Below the pieces are notes generated by a model that saw only the letters and a program-made list of their open reading frames with translations, was not told where the DNA came from and made no database searches. Source: Rhizophagus irregularis (Eukaryota; Glomeromycota; Glomeromycetes; Glomerales; Glomeraceae). From it: a stretch of DNA of 64,000 nt. A program made the translations under genes and the position numbers. Within the stretch, counting starts at the first letter, position 1. Each line of letters opens with the position of its first letter. The stretch spans positions 250,501 through 314,500 of the forward strand of contig NC_089456.1 of NCBI RefSeq assembly GCF_026210795.1, read 5' to 3'. Below, piece after piece: positions 1-15,265 of this stretch.

Positions 1-231
1 AAAATTTAAAAATAGAAATAGTTAAAAATCTGTAAATTAAAATGATTAAAATTTAAAAATAGAAATAGTTAAAAATCTGTAAATTAAAATGATTAAAATT
101 TAAAAATAGAAATAGTTAAAAATCTGCAAATTAAAATGATTAAAATTAAATAAAATAATTAAGAAATCTGCAAATTAAAATGATTAAAATTTAAAAATAG
201 AATGATTAAAAATCTGTAAATTAAAATGATT
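1..231. repeat. 47-bp tandem minisatellite, five copies
   Basis: Five head-to-tail copies of an AT-rich unit lie at 1-47, 48-94, 95-141, 142-185 and 186-231. The first three are 47 bp and nearly identical, and the last two are 44 and 46 bp with small deletions. Each ends in AAATTAAAATGATT. The array probably continues to the left of the window. It stops abruptly at a GC-richer CCCCTGCGCC, which may be the edge of the next mobile element. Confidence 0.95.
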
Positions 232-475
232 GAACCCCTGCGCCAAAAATGTAAAAAAATCAAAAAAAAAAAAAAAAAATTGAGAATTCACACAAACGAA
301 AGAAATATCAAATTCTTCATTAAAATTCGCAAATTCACAAAATTCATAATTTCGCATTAATTAAAATAATCATTAATAAAATCACTAAAATTTGCTTAAA
401 ATTAGCAAAAAACAAATAAAAACAAATATTTACTATACTGCAAATAAATCCTCATAAATTGTTCTTCAAATAAAA
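232..475. other. non-coding leader before the Plavaka-like gene
   Basis: AT-rich DNA with an A-tract at 263-279. It begins with CCCCTGCGCC, a possible terminal inverted repeat end of a CACTA-like transposon. I could not find its inverted partner downstream, so the element boundary is unproven. Confidence 0.4.
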
Positions 476-3400
476 ATGGTTAGATATCAATGCCAAATTT
501 GTAAAAGAGAATTTTCAACTTACGGCGGTTTAAAACAACATGCCAATGCTAAACATCACGGGAAAATGAGATCCTCCCAACTAAATGAGTCACCAGTACA
601 GCAAAGATCTTTGTTGCAACCATTAAAAGAAATGATAAGATCAAGAACATGATGCAGAACTTTGGAGCGCGTCAATTATTATGCCAAACCCAGCTCTTCG
701 CAAGAAAAGCTTACATTACAGGATGATGATGATGAGATGAAGCAATTTGAACCTTCATCTCAAGATGAAGCTTAGTAAATATTGCAGATGAGTTAGAAGA
801 TGAACCACATTATTATTTGCGAAAAAGGTTACAGTTAGAAGAGAGGGTCGAAGCAAATTTTGAAGAATCAGAAGCAGAATCAGAATTAGTAAACTTTGAA
901 GATACTGAATTCATTGATCCTGAAGACCTTCAGGGTGCGTCATTAGATGATGCCATAGATGTAGTTGATGGAAAACCCACACCAGAGCGCGTAGTAAAAT
1001 GGCCAAATGATGCATATCGCGACTTTTTGGAGTTGATAGTAGAGGGTAATATCTCTAATAAGATAGGTGATAAAATAATAAAGTTTTTCAACAAACATAG
1101 TAATTTAGACAAATCACCATTGCCAAGTTCAACAAAAAATGGCAAGGATTATCTTAATCAAATAAATTCACCTTTGATAGACTTTAAAGAAAAGGTTGTT
1201 GCGACCTATAATGAAATTAATTTTACCCTCTACTATCGCCCACTTTTTCATGCTATTCAAGCTCTTCTGCAACGACCGGAAGTAGCCAATAACTTCGTTC
1301 ATAAAGGAATCCAAAATAAAATAAAGGTCTGTATAATAATTTGATTTCCGTCTGCAATGATAAATTACATTATTTATGCTTATTTAGTTGTTCATATTCT
1401 CAGGATGATAGAGGTGAAACAAGAATATTTGGCAAACCTTTCGAAGGTAACTGGTGGTTAGAAACCGAAAAGAACCTTCCATCATTAAATTGACTATTGT
1501 CCATCATCTTATACTCAGACGCAACAACTTTTGATGGACTTGGGAAATCATCAGGCCATCCAGTTTTTTTAATTCTTGGTAACATTCCAAATCGTATTCG
1601 AAATTTGCCGGAGGCTAAAATTCTTTTAGGATTTCTCCCTAAAGTCCAAAATACAGGAATCAAAACAACAGAAAGTTTTCGAAGCTTACAGCGCGATGTA
1701 TATCATAAATGCTTCAAAATTATGCTCCAACCTTTATTAGAAAAATCTGAAGCGCTATATTTTGGAATTAATGGACAAGTGATTACTTTCACTGCACGGA
1801 TATCTTTTTTTCTTACAGATATGCTTAAAGCTGATGATATAACTGCGACATATAAAGGAGCGCGGTGCAAAATGCCATGCCATACTTGCATGGTTTTGCA
1901 AAGTGATCTGAACAATATGAGTCTTAAACTAGAGAACGTACCTCATAGAACTCATGAAAATATGAAGCAAGTAATCAACGATGGCCAAGGAAAGGAGTAT
2001 TCTGTGCATTCTGTTGAAAATTCCTTCTGGAAATTTCCGTAAATATCTTTATATTTCTGTAATGAATTTCAAAGATGTAAATTTTTACGCACGTATAATT
2101 TGTTTCAAAAATTTGAATATATACGAAGCCTGCGTTCCTGACCGTATGCACCATATCGATCTTGGACTCTTCAAATACCAATTGGAATTTACACAAGATA
2201 TTTTGAAGGCAGTCAGAGAAACAGAACTACAAAAAAAATTTGATGATCGACTTCGTCAGATTCCTTACTTCCCGGGTCTTAAACTCTTACATAAATTAGG
2301 ACATTTAAACGTACTTACTGCGTCAGACTATCGTAACATAATGAAAATTGCCCTTTTTGCTTTAGATGAAATTTTTGAAGGGAACGAAATAACCTGTAAA
2401 GAACTTTGCGAACTTTACGCAAAGTTTAGTAAGATGTACATAATGAGCAGGAAAGAAATGTACACTGAAGAAGATCTGAAATTTTTTGAAGTAAGTCAAA
2501 GTTCATAAAGTCACATTGAAAATTATCAACACACTAAAGATTATCAATTATAGTCAGCAATTATTGATTGGTGCATTGATTTCAAAAAGATCTTCTCTCC
2601 ATTGTCCACTACTGACTGCAATTTTCTGAAGTTACACAGTTAGCAGTATCACGCAGGTAGGACGCTAGTAAACATACAGTATATGATTTTATCCTAATTT
2701 ATTTTGATTGTTTTCAGTGCCTGCTATTAGAAAATATGGTGCATTGAATGGGTTATCAACGGAAACGTACGAAACCCTTCACAAATCATATGTCAAAATC
2801 CCATATCAGTTATCAAACAGAAAAAACGTAATGAGACAATTGGTGAACGCTGTTAGTTGAATCCGACATGACTGAAATCAATTTCTTTGAAATATACATA
2901 CTGTACATTTAATTATAAATTCTAATATTTTTTATAGGTAAAACACAAAGAATTGACATCTTCTGCTAAAAAAGTTATTCATCGTAAAGCCAAAGGATTT
3001 GGAAAAGTACTTTGGGAACTAACATTAGATAATATCGACCAAAAAATAAAATCGTTGAAAAAATCTGAAAATCCACCACATTCAAACTTCATTGAAGGGT
3101 TATCGCAATTAATTTCAACTTTAGATACCTTTCTGGACACATCTTCGCAGGAGTCCAAAAGTGACGAATTTTACATTAAAATTTATGATTCAGTACACCT
3201 GGAAGATAGACATATTTTAAGAATGACAGGAGAATTCCAAGGTAAAGAATGGTTTAGTAATATTGCGGTAACTCCTGCGGAAGATCAAGAGCAATACAAT
3301 TCGGATGAGGGAGCTTGGTATAGAAAAGTAAGTGAATGATTAAGATTGATAAAGTGTTGTATGTCATTAATCAATTTTCTTTATAAGGTGTTGTTATTAT

Positions 3401-3618
3401 TTAAATTCTTAGAGATTCTTTCAAAGAGCCATATGAAGCTTTGCTGGGTTCGTTGGTTTGATATTATTACGGAGGAACCCGAACTGTACGGGTGTCCGCA
3501 GTTGTATTACACCAAAGAATACAACACAATACCAATCGGTTCAATTAACCAAGAAGTTCATATAGTTCCAAGGTTTGGCAAAGTAAATCGTTATTTGTTA
3601 AATAAATACATTTTTTAA
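476..3618 (+). pseudogene. Plavaka-type (CACTA/KDZ-like) transposase, decayed
   Basis: The gene opens at ATG 476 with a C2H2 zinc finger (CQICKREFSTYGGLKQHANA, Cys-x2-Cys then two His). That frame stops at 652. Coding then continues as separate open segments at 817-1344, about 1400-2042, 1981-2508, about 2718-2850, 2953-3339 and 3346-3618. The 1497-2042 segment contains SDATTFDGLGKSSGHPVF and LGNIPNRIRNLPEAK, followed by a Cys-rich stretch (CKMPCHTC). I recognise these as the central part of Plavaka-type transposases found in fungi. Further on, DRMHHIDLGLFKY is a conserved downstream block. Some breaks look like introns with GT-AG edges (for example near 2509-2717 and 2851-2938). Others, such as the stop at 652, look like frameshifts. 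Plavaka elements move by cut and paste. I regard this copy as inactive. The family call rests on remembered motif architecture. Confidence 0.75.
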
Positions 3619-4140
3619 AAATTACTGAAAAACTTTAACGAAAGTAAAGTCAGAAAGTTTAAAAAATAAAATTTGTAAATTTGTTGAAAAACTTTAACAA
3701 AAGTATTAAAAAAAAACTATTAAAAAACTTTAGCGAAAATAAATTGTCAACGGAAATGATCGAAAAGCTTAATTAAGCTTAATTACTAATTGAAATCGAA
3801 AAGTTTAATTAGTTAGTTACTCAAAGTTTAAACGCAATTATAAACCCGCAATTTTGAGTTAAAGAATTTCGCAGAGTTTCGCAAAAAAAAAAAGAACAAA
3901 AAGTGAAGATCTGCTATTTTGCAAAACTTCGCAAAACTGGCATGTTTTAAATTTTCTGTTAAATGAAATTCTGCAAAATTGCAGAATTTTGCTGATTTTA
4001 TAGATAAAAATATTCAATTATCTGCGAAGTTGCAAAGTTTGCAGAACTTCGCAGAAATACACAAAAAATGACAAAAAAAAAGCGGAGATCTGCTAATTTT
4101 ACAGATCTCTGCAGTTCTGCATCCCAAAAAATTTCCAGAT
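3619..4140. other. AT-rich tail with repeated TTCGCA/TTTGCAGAA words
   Basis: There is no gene. The stretch holds scattered repeats such as AAAAACTTTAACGAAAG and several versions of AACTTCGCAGAA. It may be the 3' non-coding end of the Plavaka-like element. No terminal repeat was found. Confidence 0.4.
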
Positions 4141-4149
4141 GTTAAATAT

Positions 4150-4260
4150 CTCGGCATCCAGTGACCGTAGAAAGATGATCTAACCACCATTTGACTCGTC
4201 GTTATGAGACGATTCCAACGAACTATAGTGCATCTTTCTACGATCATTGAATGCTAAGTT
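4150..4260. mobile_element. short palindromic MITE (family A)
   Basis: The arms at 4155-4177 and 4231-4253 are inverted repeats sharing CGTAGAAAGATG and differing at about three of 23 positions. The loop holds CCATTTGACTCGTCGTTATG, a core that recurs as CCATTTGATTCGTCTTGATG at 63.53 kb and CCATTTAATTCGTCTCGATA at 63.98 kb. These three places define one dispersed palindromic family. Confidence 0.7.
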
Positions 4261-4284
4261 ATTACATGAAATGTAATATTTTTA

Positions 4285-4405
4285 GGTTTCGACAATTTCG
4301 ACATGTCGAAACTATTTCGGCATTTCGGCATTTTGACAGGTTTTAGTTTTAACATTTCAACAATGGCCTGTAGAGTTTTGGCAGGCAACTTTAGTAATGA
4401 TTAGA
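4285..4405. mobile_element. remnant of the GCCGAAAC-rich MITE (family B)
   Basis: The segment is rich in TTTCGGCAT and CGAAAC words and ends in GTTTTGGCAGGCAACTTTA. This matches the right end (GGTTTTGGCAAGCAACCTTA) of the intact element at 63190-63412. The left end is eroded. Possible flanks GTAATATT and GTAATGAT match at only 6 of 8 bases, so a target duplication is unproven. Confidence 0.5.
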
Positions 4406-4805
4406 CTGGATTTTTAATAGGATAATATATTTATTATTATGGATTTAGGTATATCTATTAGAACAGCCTGAAATTTCTTACATTTTTTTGTATTGCTTTA
4501 AATTTCAGATTGCTAGAAACTATTATACTGATATTTCTCTTAGTAGAACTATCTAAACTCCAGTATTTTATTATTTCAATTTCTAAAGCTATCTTATTAA
4601 GATTGATTAAAACAATAAATATTATATATTTCTTTTATAATTTAAATTTCAGTACAATTACATACCTTTATCTTTTAAGATAGTTTAGAATATTGAATTG
4701 AAACTATTTGAAAAAAATATCGTAATTACTATTTTTCAGATAATTATTTGTCAAAACAGATTCATATTCAGTTATCATAATTAAAAATTTTTTTTCTAAT
4801 ATATG
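4406..4805. other. AT-rich DNA, nothing recognised
   Basis: No long open frame, inverted repeat or repeated unit stood out on either strand. Confidence 0.5.
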
Positions 4806-5142
4806 TAAAGATGGTCAATAGTCCTAAAGACCATGGTTAAGACCGGTCCTACATGCAAAAAGACTAGACCACATAGGACGCAGTCCTCCATCAGGCTTTA
4901 TAAATTTTGAAATCTATAATAATTTTGGTCAGAATTAAATGATCAGCATAAAAATTTCATTTTTTGTATTGTTGTATAACTAGGATTCAAGTGTGACGGG
5001 AATAAAAATTTTCTTTTTTTGGATTTATGTAATGTCACATGATAGATTTTGATCAATCATCGTGATCGGTCTTTATTTAGGACTGGGTATTAAAGATTGC
5101 AGTTCAGTCTGGTCCATCGAGTAGGACCATTGATCATCTTTA
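4806..5142. mobile_element. hAT-like MITE, 337 bp
   Basis: The ends are imperfect inverted repeats. The left begins TAAAGATGGTCAATAGTCC, and the right end read in reverse is TAAAGATGATCAATGGTCC. The flanks AATATATG (4798-4805) and AATATATA (5143-5150) match at 7 of 8 bases, as expected for an 8-bp hAT target duplication. There is no coding capacity. Several GGTCCTA/AGACCA words occur near both ends. Confidence 0.7.
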
Positions 5143-5942
5143 AATATATACAGTTATTTTTTTATTTTTTTTTTATATATTATTACTACTGATATTACTA
5201 TTTTTTGAAGTAATTTTATTTTTTCTTTTATTTCTAAAAGATGTAAGAAAGCTAGATAGAACTATTACTATTTATATTTTGTAAAACCATATCAGTATAA
5301 CTAACCTATTTATTTTTTTCTTTTAAATAAATAGCTTAGTAATTTGCATGTTCAATAATTAGTATATAAATTCTTTAATAATTTCATATTTGTAAGTAAA
5401 GATATTTATATAACTAATTGGCTATTAGTTATTTTTATTAATATGATAAAGTCAGCTGTCTTTTTTTCTATAAATTTTATTAAACTTTAATATTTACATA
5501 TACCAGCAAACTGGTAAATAATAAAAAAAAAGTGCGTAAATTTATTTGTGTCAGTAATATCCATATTCAAAGCAACTTCACTATACTTGACTTATAAATT
5601 AAATATATATTTGCTATGTAATACTAGGGAAATAATAAAATATATCTGAAAGTAGTGAGTTATGTTTATTGCACTACTTTTTGTAAATCAAATTTTCTTT
5701 ATTACGCAATTTGTAATATATATAAAAATAAATATTATTTTATTTTTATAAATTAATTTATCATATTATTAATATAATTATGATTAATGTAATTATTTAT
5801 ATATTTTGAATTATGAATTACATTTTTGGCTAATGATTTATCAGGCCATATATAGTTAAGTAGAATTAATTTAATGAAAAAATGGAAAAAATTTGTTAAA
5901 TAATTGTAGAATAGACAAAAATAGTAAAATACATATACTAGA
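5143..5942. other. AT-rich DNA, nothing recognised
   Basis: Long T and TA runs, no coding frame and no clear repeat structure. Confidence 0.5.
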
Positions 5943-6010
5943 ATTCTGCTTACTTCTAATAGAGGTCTCTGAAAAAAATTTCAAATTTACTAGTAATTTT
6001 ATTACTAGCA
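5943..6010. mobile_element. solo end of a TA-inserting element
   Basis: CTGCTTACTTCTAATAGAGG followed by TCTCTG and ACTAGTAATTTTA matches the left end of the 1.4-kb element at 58017-59400. No partner end was found nearby, so this is a truncated copy. Confidence 0.6.
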
Positions 6011-6112
6011 ATCCTATTGGTTAATTGATCTAAAAAGGAAAAAAATTATAACAACTTAATATAAATTAAGAAATTCTTTATTTTTTAATATAATTAAATT
6101 TTATTAAGGTAA

Positions 6113-6246
6113 TACAGATCAAAAAGTGAAAAATCAGGCATTAATCAGTCACCAATCAATCACCAATCAGGTAACTGATTGGTGACTGATTGGTAACTGA
6201 TTGGTGACTGTTTGATACCTGATTTTTTACTTTTTGACCTGTGTAA
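6113..6246. mobile_element. palindromic MITE made of ACTGATTGGT repeats
   Basis: The left arm CAGATCAAAAAGTGAAAAAT pairs with the right arm ATTTTTTACTTTTTGACCTG. The interior alternates CAATCAGTCACC and GGTGACTGATTGG, so the whole unit can fold into one hairpin. Flanking TA dinucleotides are compatible with TA insertion. No coding capacity. Confidence 0.7.
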
Positions 6247-6721
6247 ATTATATATAAACTTCTTTGCAAATCTTATTATAAAAGGAAATTTCATATTATA
6301 TTATTATAGTTTTGTTTCTTTTTAATTAATTAACCAATAGAATTTAAAAAAAAAGTAAAATAACTAAAAAGAAAATTTTTTATGGTGATTTTTATTATAA
6401 ATAAGTAAGGTTCTATAAATTCCAGATATTATATTAGAATTTTGCAAAATATTTGGATTTGTAAATCAGATTTAAATTAAATCTGGATTGAATTATAAAA
6501 TTTACAATCTATTATCTAATCAAATCAAAAAAAATATGATTTAATTAAATACAAATCTTGATTTACAAATCATCCAATTGATAATTTTTATTAAAATCAA
6601 TCATATTTTTATATTATATAATAAAAAAATTGAGAAAATTAATTTTTTTTGAAAATATTGGTTAAAAAAACTAAACTTGTTTTTTAATAATAAAAAAACT
6701 GAGATCATTTAAAACTGAATA
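6247..6721. other. AT-rich DNA, nothing recognised
   Basis: No gene seen. Words such as AAATCTGGATT and AATCAGATTTAAAT repeat loosely around 6460-6560. Confidence 0.4.
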
Positions 6722-6916
6722 CAGTGACCTCTATATAATCACACCCCATATAGTCACATCATATAAAATTCCTCTATATAATCACACCTTTGGGAAATAC
6801 CAATATATATAATTACTATATAAAAAAACCTTTGTATAATCACATTATAGTAAAAGCCTCTATACAGTCACTGATTTTTGCAGAACTGATTAGGTGACTA
6901 TATAGAGGTCTGACTG
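6722..6916. mobile_element. pogo/Tc1-mariner type MITE, 195 bp
   Basis: The ends are CAGTGACCTCTATATAATCA and, read in reverse, CAGTCAGACCTCTATATAGT. They are flanked by TA at 6720-6721 and 6917-6918. CAGTCRRACCTCTATATA is a typical pogo/Tigger terminus. The interior repeats the word CCTCTATA(T/C)A(A/G)TCAC. There is no transposase, so it is non-autonomous. Confidence 0.85.
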
Positions 6917-7680
6917 TATATAATAAATTGCACCAATTTCTCAACTTGTAATCAAACTAAATAATGCATTTTTAAAAGGATATATGTTATATAATGCATT
7001 TATATAGAATGCATTTATAGGGAGTTATGTAATATGTATAAAAGTTGGTATAAATTATAAAAATCTTTTTAATAAATAATGCTAAGATTTTTGAAGAAAT
7101 TAGAAGGTTTTAGCATATTTTGCAAATCATAAAAAAAAAATATTATAATATTCTTATTTAAAATTATTATTTTATTCTATAATACTAATTAATTTAAAAT
7201 ATAATTACTGTAAAATAATTATTACAATCTTTTAATTAGTATAAATTCCAAATTTAAATACAAATTCAATTGCCCAAATAAATAGTTATTTGATAAAAAC
7301 TCTGGTTTTATTATTATATACTGTAAATTAAAAATAATTAGAATTAAATTTACAATGTCAATAATTTAAGCTATTATAGCCACTTCACACTATCATATAT
7401 GCTAATCCTAGCCAGAATTATACGCAAAAAAACGCATAATTTCGGAAGTAAATGATACGTATAATTAAATAATTAGATGAGTAAGATAAAATTTCTATTT
7501 TATTCAACTGAATAGTAAATATATTTGAACCAAAAGATATATTATTTGTATAATGTAAGATCTGACACGTTTAGAATAGAAAAGCTGCATTTTTCTCAAA
7601 CAAAAAAACGGGATAAACACCGAAATTGGTGCGCTTTAATAATATTTCCAAATGTGTTTTCATTAGTAAATCTTGAGAAC
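6917..7680. other. 3' flank of SRP68, AT-rich
   Basis: No gene seen. The stretch includes the likely 3' UTR of the SRP68 gene, which ends at 7681 on the minus strand. Confidence 0.5.
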
Positions 7681-10295
7681 TCAATTAGTGCCCCATAACT
7701 TATTAAAAATGTTTCCAAAACTGGTTGGTGCTTTCCTTCCAGCACGTTGAGATAAAGTAGAAGGAAAATCAACGTAATTAAAAGCAATATCAAAGAATAA
7801 TGGTTTGGCAGGAATAGGAGTAAATTCGGGTGGAAAATCAATTAGTCGCACATTTTTCATTGACAAACTGGACGGATATTGGCTAAGGCGTTTGCTTAAA
7901 GATGGCTTAATGAATAATTGAAACAAAATTAGTCACATTTTTATAATCGATAATGTAAATGATAAAACGAAAAAAATTTTTTACCTCATCTCTATTATCA
8001 ATATTACTGTCAGCTTTGGATTTGTCATCAAAACTCAATTCACCCATTTTTTTAGTCAAATTAGAATCTAACCCAATGTGCCAAGCAGCTCGGGCCTTAC
8101 ATTTTAGACCACGCAAAATATTTTCCAACTCAGCAATTTCTTTGGAAGTTACAACTAGTATATCATCTTTATCTGGTATTAGTTGAGACAATGAAGCCCT
8201 TGCTTGAGCATTGTATTCTTTAGCACGCTCATATAAAAGTATTGCCTCCCATTCCTTATTTAGAGCCGAATAAGCTGAGGCAACATATAAGGTCCTATAA
8301 CCAAAACTTTCTTAATAATTAAAAAAAAAAAATTTTTTTATGGGAATTCACAAGTGATTTTACCTCCATGCTTTATAATACCAAATCTTAGAATCAATCT
8401 CTCTAGATAAATTAACATCATTATGAACTGCGGAAAGATCACTAATCTCGGTTAGACTCTATATATTTCAAAACAATTAATTGCATAATTGCATTAGATA
8501 AAAAAAAATAAAAAACATAACAAATTAGTTAGTTCATACTATACCTGTAAAACATTATCATATAATTTAACTATATCTTGATATTTTCCTCCAACAAGCC
8601 GCTCTTCTTCCACGTGTTCATGATTTTCTAAACTCAATCGTAATGAACTGACGAGCATTAAATTTCGCTGTATTCTACGGGACAAATAGTTATATGCTAC
8701 ATAATTGTATACAAAGTTGAGGTCCGCAGAAACTTGTTCTGATTTAGAAGACTTAATTTTTGCCGTAGCTTCCTTTGTTAACAGAAATAATTAATAAGTG
8801 AATAGAACAGTATAATAATAAATTAGGACGTTGTTAATGGATATAAAGATAGAAAGATTATATTTTACCGCATCTTCCTTCACAGCATTTTTGGTAAACT
8901 TTTCTGCATCTCCATAAGCCTCAAGGAGAAGGTCAAATAATTCCATCTTAGTTGCTTCTTCTGCATTCGCATCTGAAGCGTTTTCAAGGTTCGTTGTAGC
9001 CTCACGTGCTCGTAAAATACATATCGCCAGATCTGCATTCTTAAGTGGTACTACACGGCCACGCCAAGATATGGATGTAAGGGCAGCGGCTTTTTCTTGA
9101 CGAGTTTGAGCAAGAACAGACTATCATAAGAAGCAATATGTTAATTTATATATTTTAAAAAAATCCAATAACAATAATAAATTTGAAGTAAATCAAAAAC
9201 AAAAATTTTACCTCTACTTCCGCTTCCAATAAATCAAGGCCAACGCCTTTATTCTTTCCTATGGTTATTTTGACAAGATCTTCAACTCCCGTATTACTAT
9301 CAGTGCCTAGCTTCAACTTGAATGCGCAAAAACGGATATTCGGATCAATATCATCAATCGCAGATTGACAAAGAATTTCTTGATGAGAAGATCCAGCCTT
9401 AGATAATTTCTCGTATATCGTTCTAAAGTAATAACAGTGTATTTAACATAAATTAAACCTTAATAGCATCTGGTTCTTGATTGCACTACCTTGCTGCAGC
9501 GAATCTATCTAATGCAGCTTGCCAAGACTGTTTTTCGAATAAAAAATAACCAGACATTAAGGCAGAATAAGCCTGCAGAGAAGAAAATTTTTAGCAATTT
9601 ATTAAGTAGCTAAACTTGAAAATTTTACTAGTACTAACTTGTGCTTCAAAGTAAGTTCTAGTATCCACTATATTGGAATCTCGTGAGCACAATTTTTCTA
9701 GTTGTTCTCCGCATTTTGCTGCTTTTTTTAACCTTTTTATTAGATGATGTTTCTTGCGAACATCACCACTTGATCTAGATTCTCTTTTTAATTCCATAGC
9801 ATAACTCCAAGCACGTTCAGTATCAAACAAAACGATCCGCAAATATCTTAATATAAATCATTAACGTAGTTATTTTAATAAGAAACTTTATCGTAAGTTC
9901 ATGTATAAATCACACGTATATCACCTAGCATCATTAACTACGATGTTGGATATTTCTTTTTTTTGAAAAGACTTTCCTTTGCCGTGAGTGAAATTCAAAG
10001 ATTTACGAAGCCGGTGAACCTTTTGTGTACAATACTGTCTAGTATCCCAATTTATAAAAAATTATAAAACCTAAATATTAACTGGATAGAGATTTTTTTT
10101 TTTAAAAAAAAATACCTATAACGCGAATAGTCTTGATGTCTAAGGCCATAAGTATTCCTAGCCTCATTTGTTAAAGCCAAAACTAAAAAAGCAGAGCATG
10201 CTAAGGAAGGCTTTTTTCTGTTTAAAAAACAAATATATACAATTATAAAGGATACTATCAAGCGAAAAAGTAGTGCTTTGCGTCTCAATTTCCAT
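7681..10295 (-). CDS. SRP68: Signal recognition particle subunit SRP68, 11 exons
   Basis: SRP68 pairs with SRP72 on the S domain of SRP RNA and helps direct ribosomes making secreted proteins to the ER. Exons are 10256-10295, 10116-10182, 9925-10038, 9639-9846, 9490-9572, 9212-9422, 8869-9120, 8545-8772, 8364-8458, 7985-8294 and 7681-7905. All introns are short GT-AG and every phase joins, giving 1833 nt or 610 codons plus stop, close to the usual length of about 620. Signature blocks are FSLDI...YGLRHQDYSRYR (about residues 10-35), the basic QYCTQKVHRLRKSLNF, ERAWSYAMELK (about 85-95), SWRGRVVPL (about 250) and, near the C terminus, FPPEFTPIPAKPLFFDIAFN. The start at 10295 gives an N-terminal lead of only about nine residues before the conserved FSL. 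No defects seen, so probably functional. The next gene upstream, SEC4, lies on the same strand 430 bp away. Confidence 0.95.
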
Positions 10296-10725
10296 CCTTT
10301 CTGAATTGATGAAAAAATTCTGTTTCCATAAAAAAAGGCACGTGAAAATTCATGTATATATTACGTTATTAATAGATTGCGGCTTATTTTATATTAATTT
10401 ATTAAAATTTTAAATATTAAAAATGACAATCATTTTTTTCAATTTTCATTCAAAAATAAAATAAGTTTCACTATAGGGTAGGGGAAATAATATAGTAATA
10501 AATTATAAAAAACAATAACAAAAACATCAAAATCAAAGAATATTTCCATTCGATTGAATAAATAGAAAATTTACTCATTATTATTAAGGATGAATGAATT
10601 AAGACAAACTAACAAGCGGCGCTAAAAGGATATATATAAAATAAAATAAAATAAAAATTGACACAGAATTAAGAATTTACTTTCGTCAGTCAACGCTCAA
10701 ACTAAATGTTTATGATGATGACAAC
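10296..10725. other. intergenic spacer between SEC4 and SRP68
   Basis: AT-rich, no gene. It must hold the 3' end of the SEC4-like transcript and the promoter of SRP68. No clear motif was recognised. Confidence 0.5.
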
Positions 10726-11869
<1,144 letters not shown>

Positions 11870-12368
11870 CGTTTTGCCAATTTGAATTAAAACAACTGGA
11901 AACTTAAATGTAGTTTTGAAAATGGCCTCAGAGTAAAAACGCCGAGTCACTGAGGAGGGAAAGTTTGGAGGCGACTGGGATTTTTATGGTAAGAGTTGTA
12001 TTACGTAAGTTACACTGTGTAATACAATGCTAGGGGTTTATAAAGCTACGGGCCTACAGTTTCATTCAATCTGAATTATTATTATATATCCATTTTTGAA
12101 GTTCATATATTATATTAAACTAGGGGTGAGATCAAGCATTAGATATTCAATTTAATGATCACGTGAACAACTCATGATAATCAATTTTGGTTAGACCGTT
12201 GTGGCAAACATACTTCTTTTTAAGAACTTTCACAAAGAACTGATGACCTCAATATGACTTCATCAATTATAATTGATTATTATAAATAATAGATGACCAT
12301 TTTACCTATTTTACGCAATTCTTTCCGACTTCTATATTTTCGTTATAATTTTGTATTAATTAGTTATC
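11870..12368. promoter_or_regulatory. shared divergent promoter region, SEC4 and HOG1
   Basis: 499 bp separate the two start codons, so both promoters and 5' UTRs must lie here. A GATCACGTGA E-box-like palindrome is present at about 12157-12166. The region just upstream of SEC4 is somewhat less AT-rich. Transcription starts cannot be placed from sequence alone. Confidence 0.6.
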
Positions 12369-14449
<2,081 letters not shown>

Positions 14450-15180
14450 ATTTAACTTTTTAAATACATACACTTACATATAGTTGCGATTATTTTTACC
14501 GAAAAAATTTGAAAAATTAAACAAAAAAAAAAATTTATTTATTTATTACTTTATATAATTATTTAATTATGATATAATAATCACATAATTTATATATTGC
14601 AAATAGTTCCCTGAAGCATATATTTTAAAATAAACTTCTTTTGTTTATAGATTAATAATCCATACTTAGAGGTGGTTGTATATTATTTAAATAATGTTAT
14701 TGACCTCTTGCTTTGTTAATGCAGGTAAATTTGCCTGCTTAGTTATTTCAAATTGTTTATTTTTATTTTTATCATAAATACTATAAACTAACCAAAGGCT
14801 TATTTATATACATAAATAAAAATGTTTCTGCATACTTTTATACTAATTTAAACTTCTATAAATAATATAGTATTATTCAAAAAAAATTTTATCATATTTT
14901 TCAAATTAGTATACCTTTCTAAAAACAATTAATTTTCAAAAATTTATAATTTATTAATTTATTGTATTATGCAGAAAATGGTCAATTATTAATGATTCTA
15001 AAAGAATTTTGATAATTTTCTTAATTTTTTAAAGTATTTTTTTGTTAAAAATATTAGCATTACATAAAATTTCAAATTTGTTTATAATAAAACTACTTTA
15101 AAAATCACAAAATTCTTTTAGTATTATAATAAATGATAACTATAGCAGTTATATAAATTACATAATTCATTTGCATTCAG
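14450..15180. other. AT-rich 3' flank of HOG1
   Basis: No gene recognised. Very AT-rich, with several AATTTATAAT-type words. It should include the HOG1 3' UTR and terminator. Confidence 0.5.
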
Positions 15181-15265
15181 AGGGTTGATTTCCCTTAGTG
15201 CAGTCGTTAAGGTGCACTCCTTCATTAAGCTTGAGATTGCAGGTTTAATTTTACTGATTACAGAA
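15181..15265 (+). repeat. possible tRNA-like (SINE) head
   Basis: The stretch contains TTAGTGCAGTCGTTAAGG, which resembles the A box and D arm of class II tRNAs (Ser/Leu). About 35 bp later comes GATTGCAGGTTTAATTTTAC, resembling a decayed B box (GGTTCRANNCC). The acceptor stem is not convincingly paired and the B box lacks the conserved C residues, so it is not a functional tRNA gene. A tRNA-derived SINE or tRNA relic is the best reading. Confidence 0.35.

Noticed and set aside
12000-12060. GTTGTATTACGTAAGTTACACTGTGTAATACAA considered as an operator between SEC4 and HOG1
   Set aside because: TTGTATTAC and GTAATACAA are inverted, but the region is short and there is no second copy to support a binding site.
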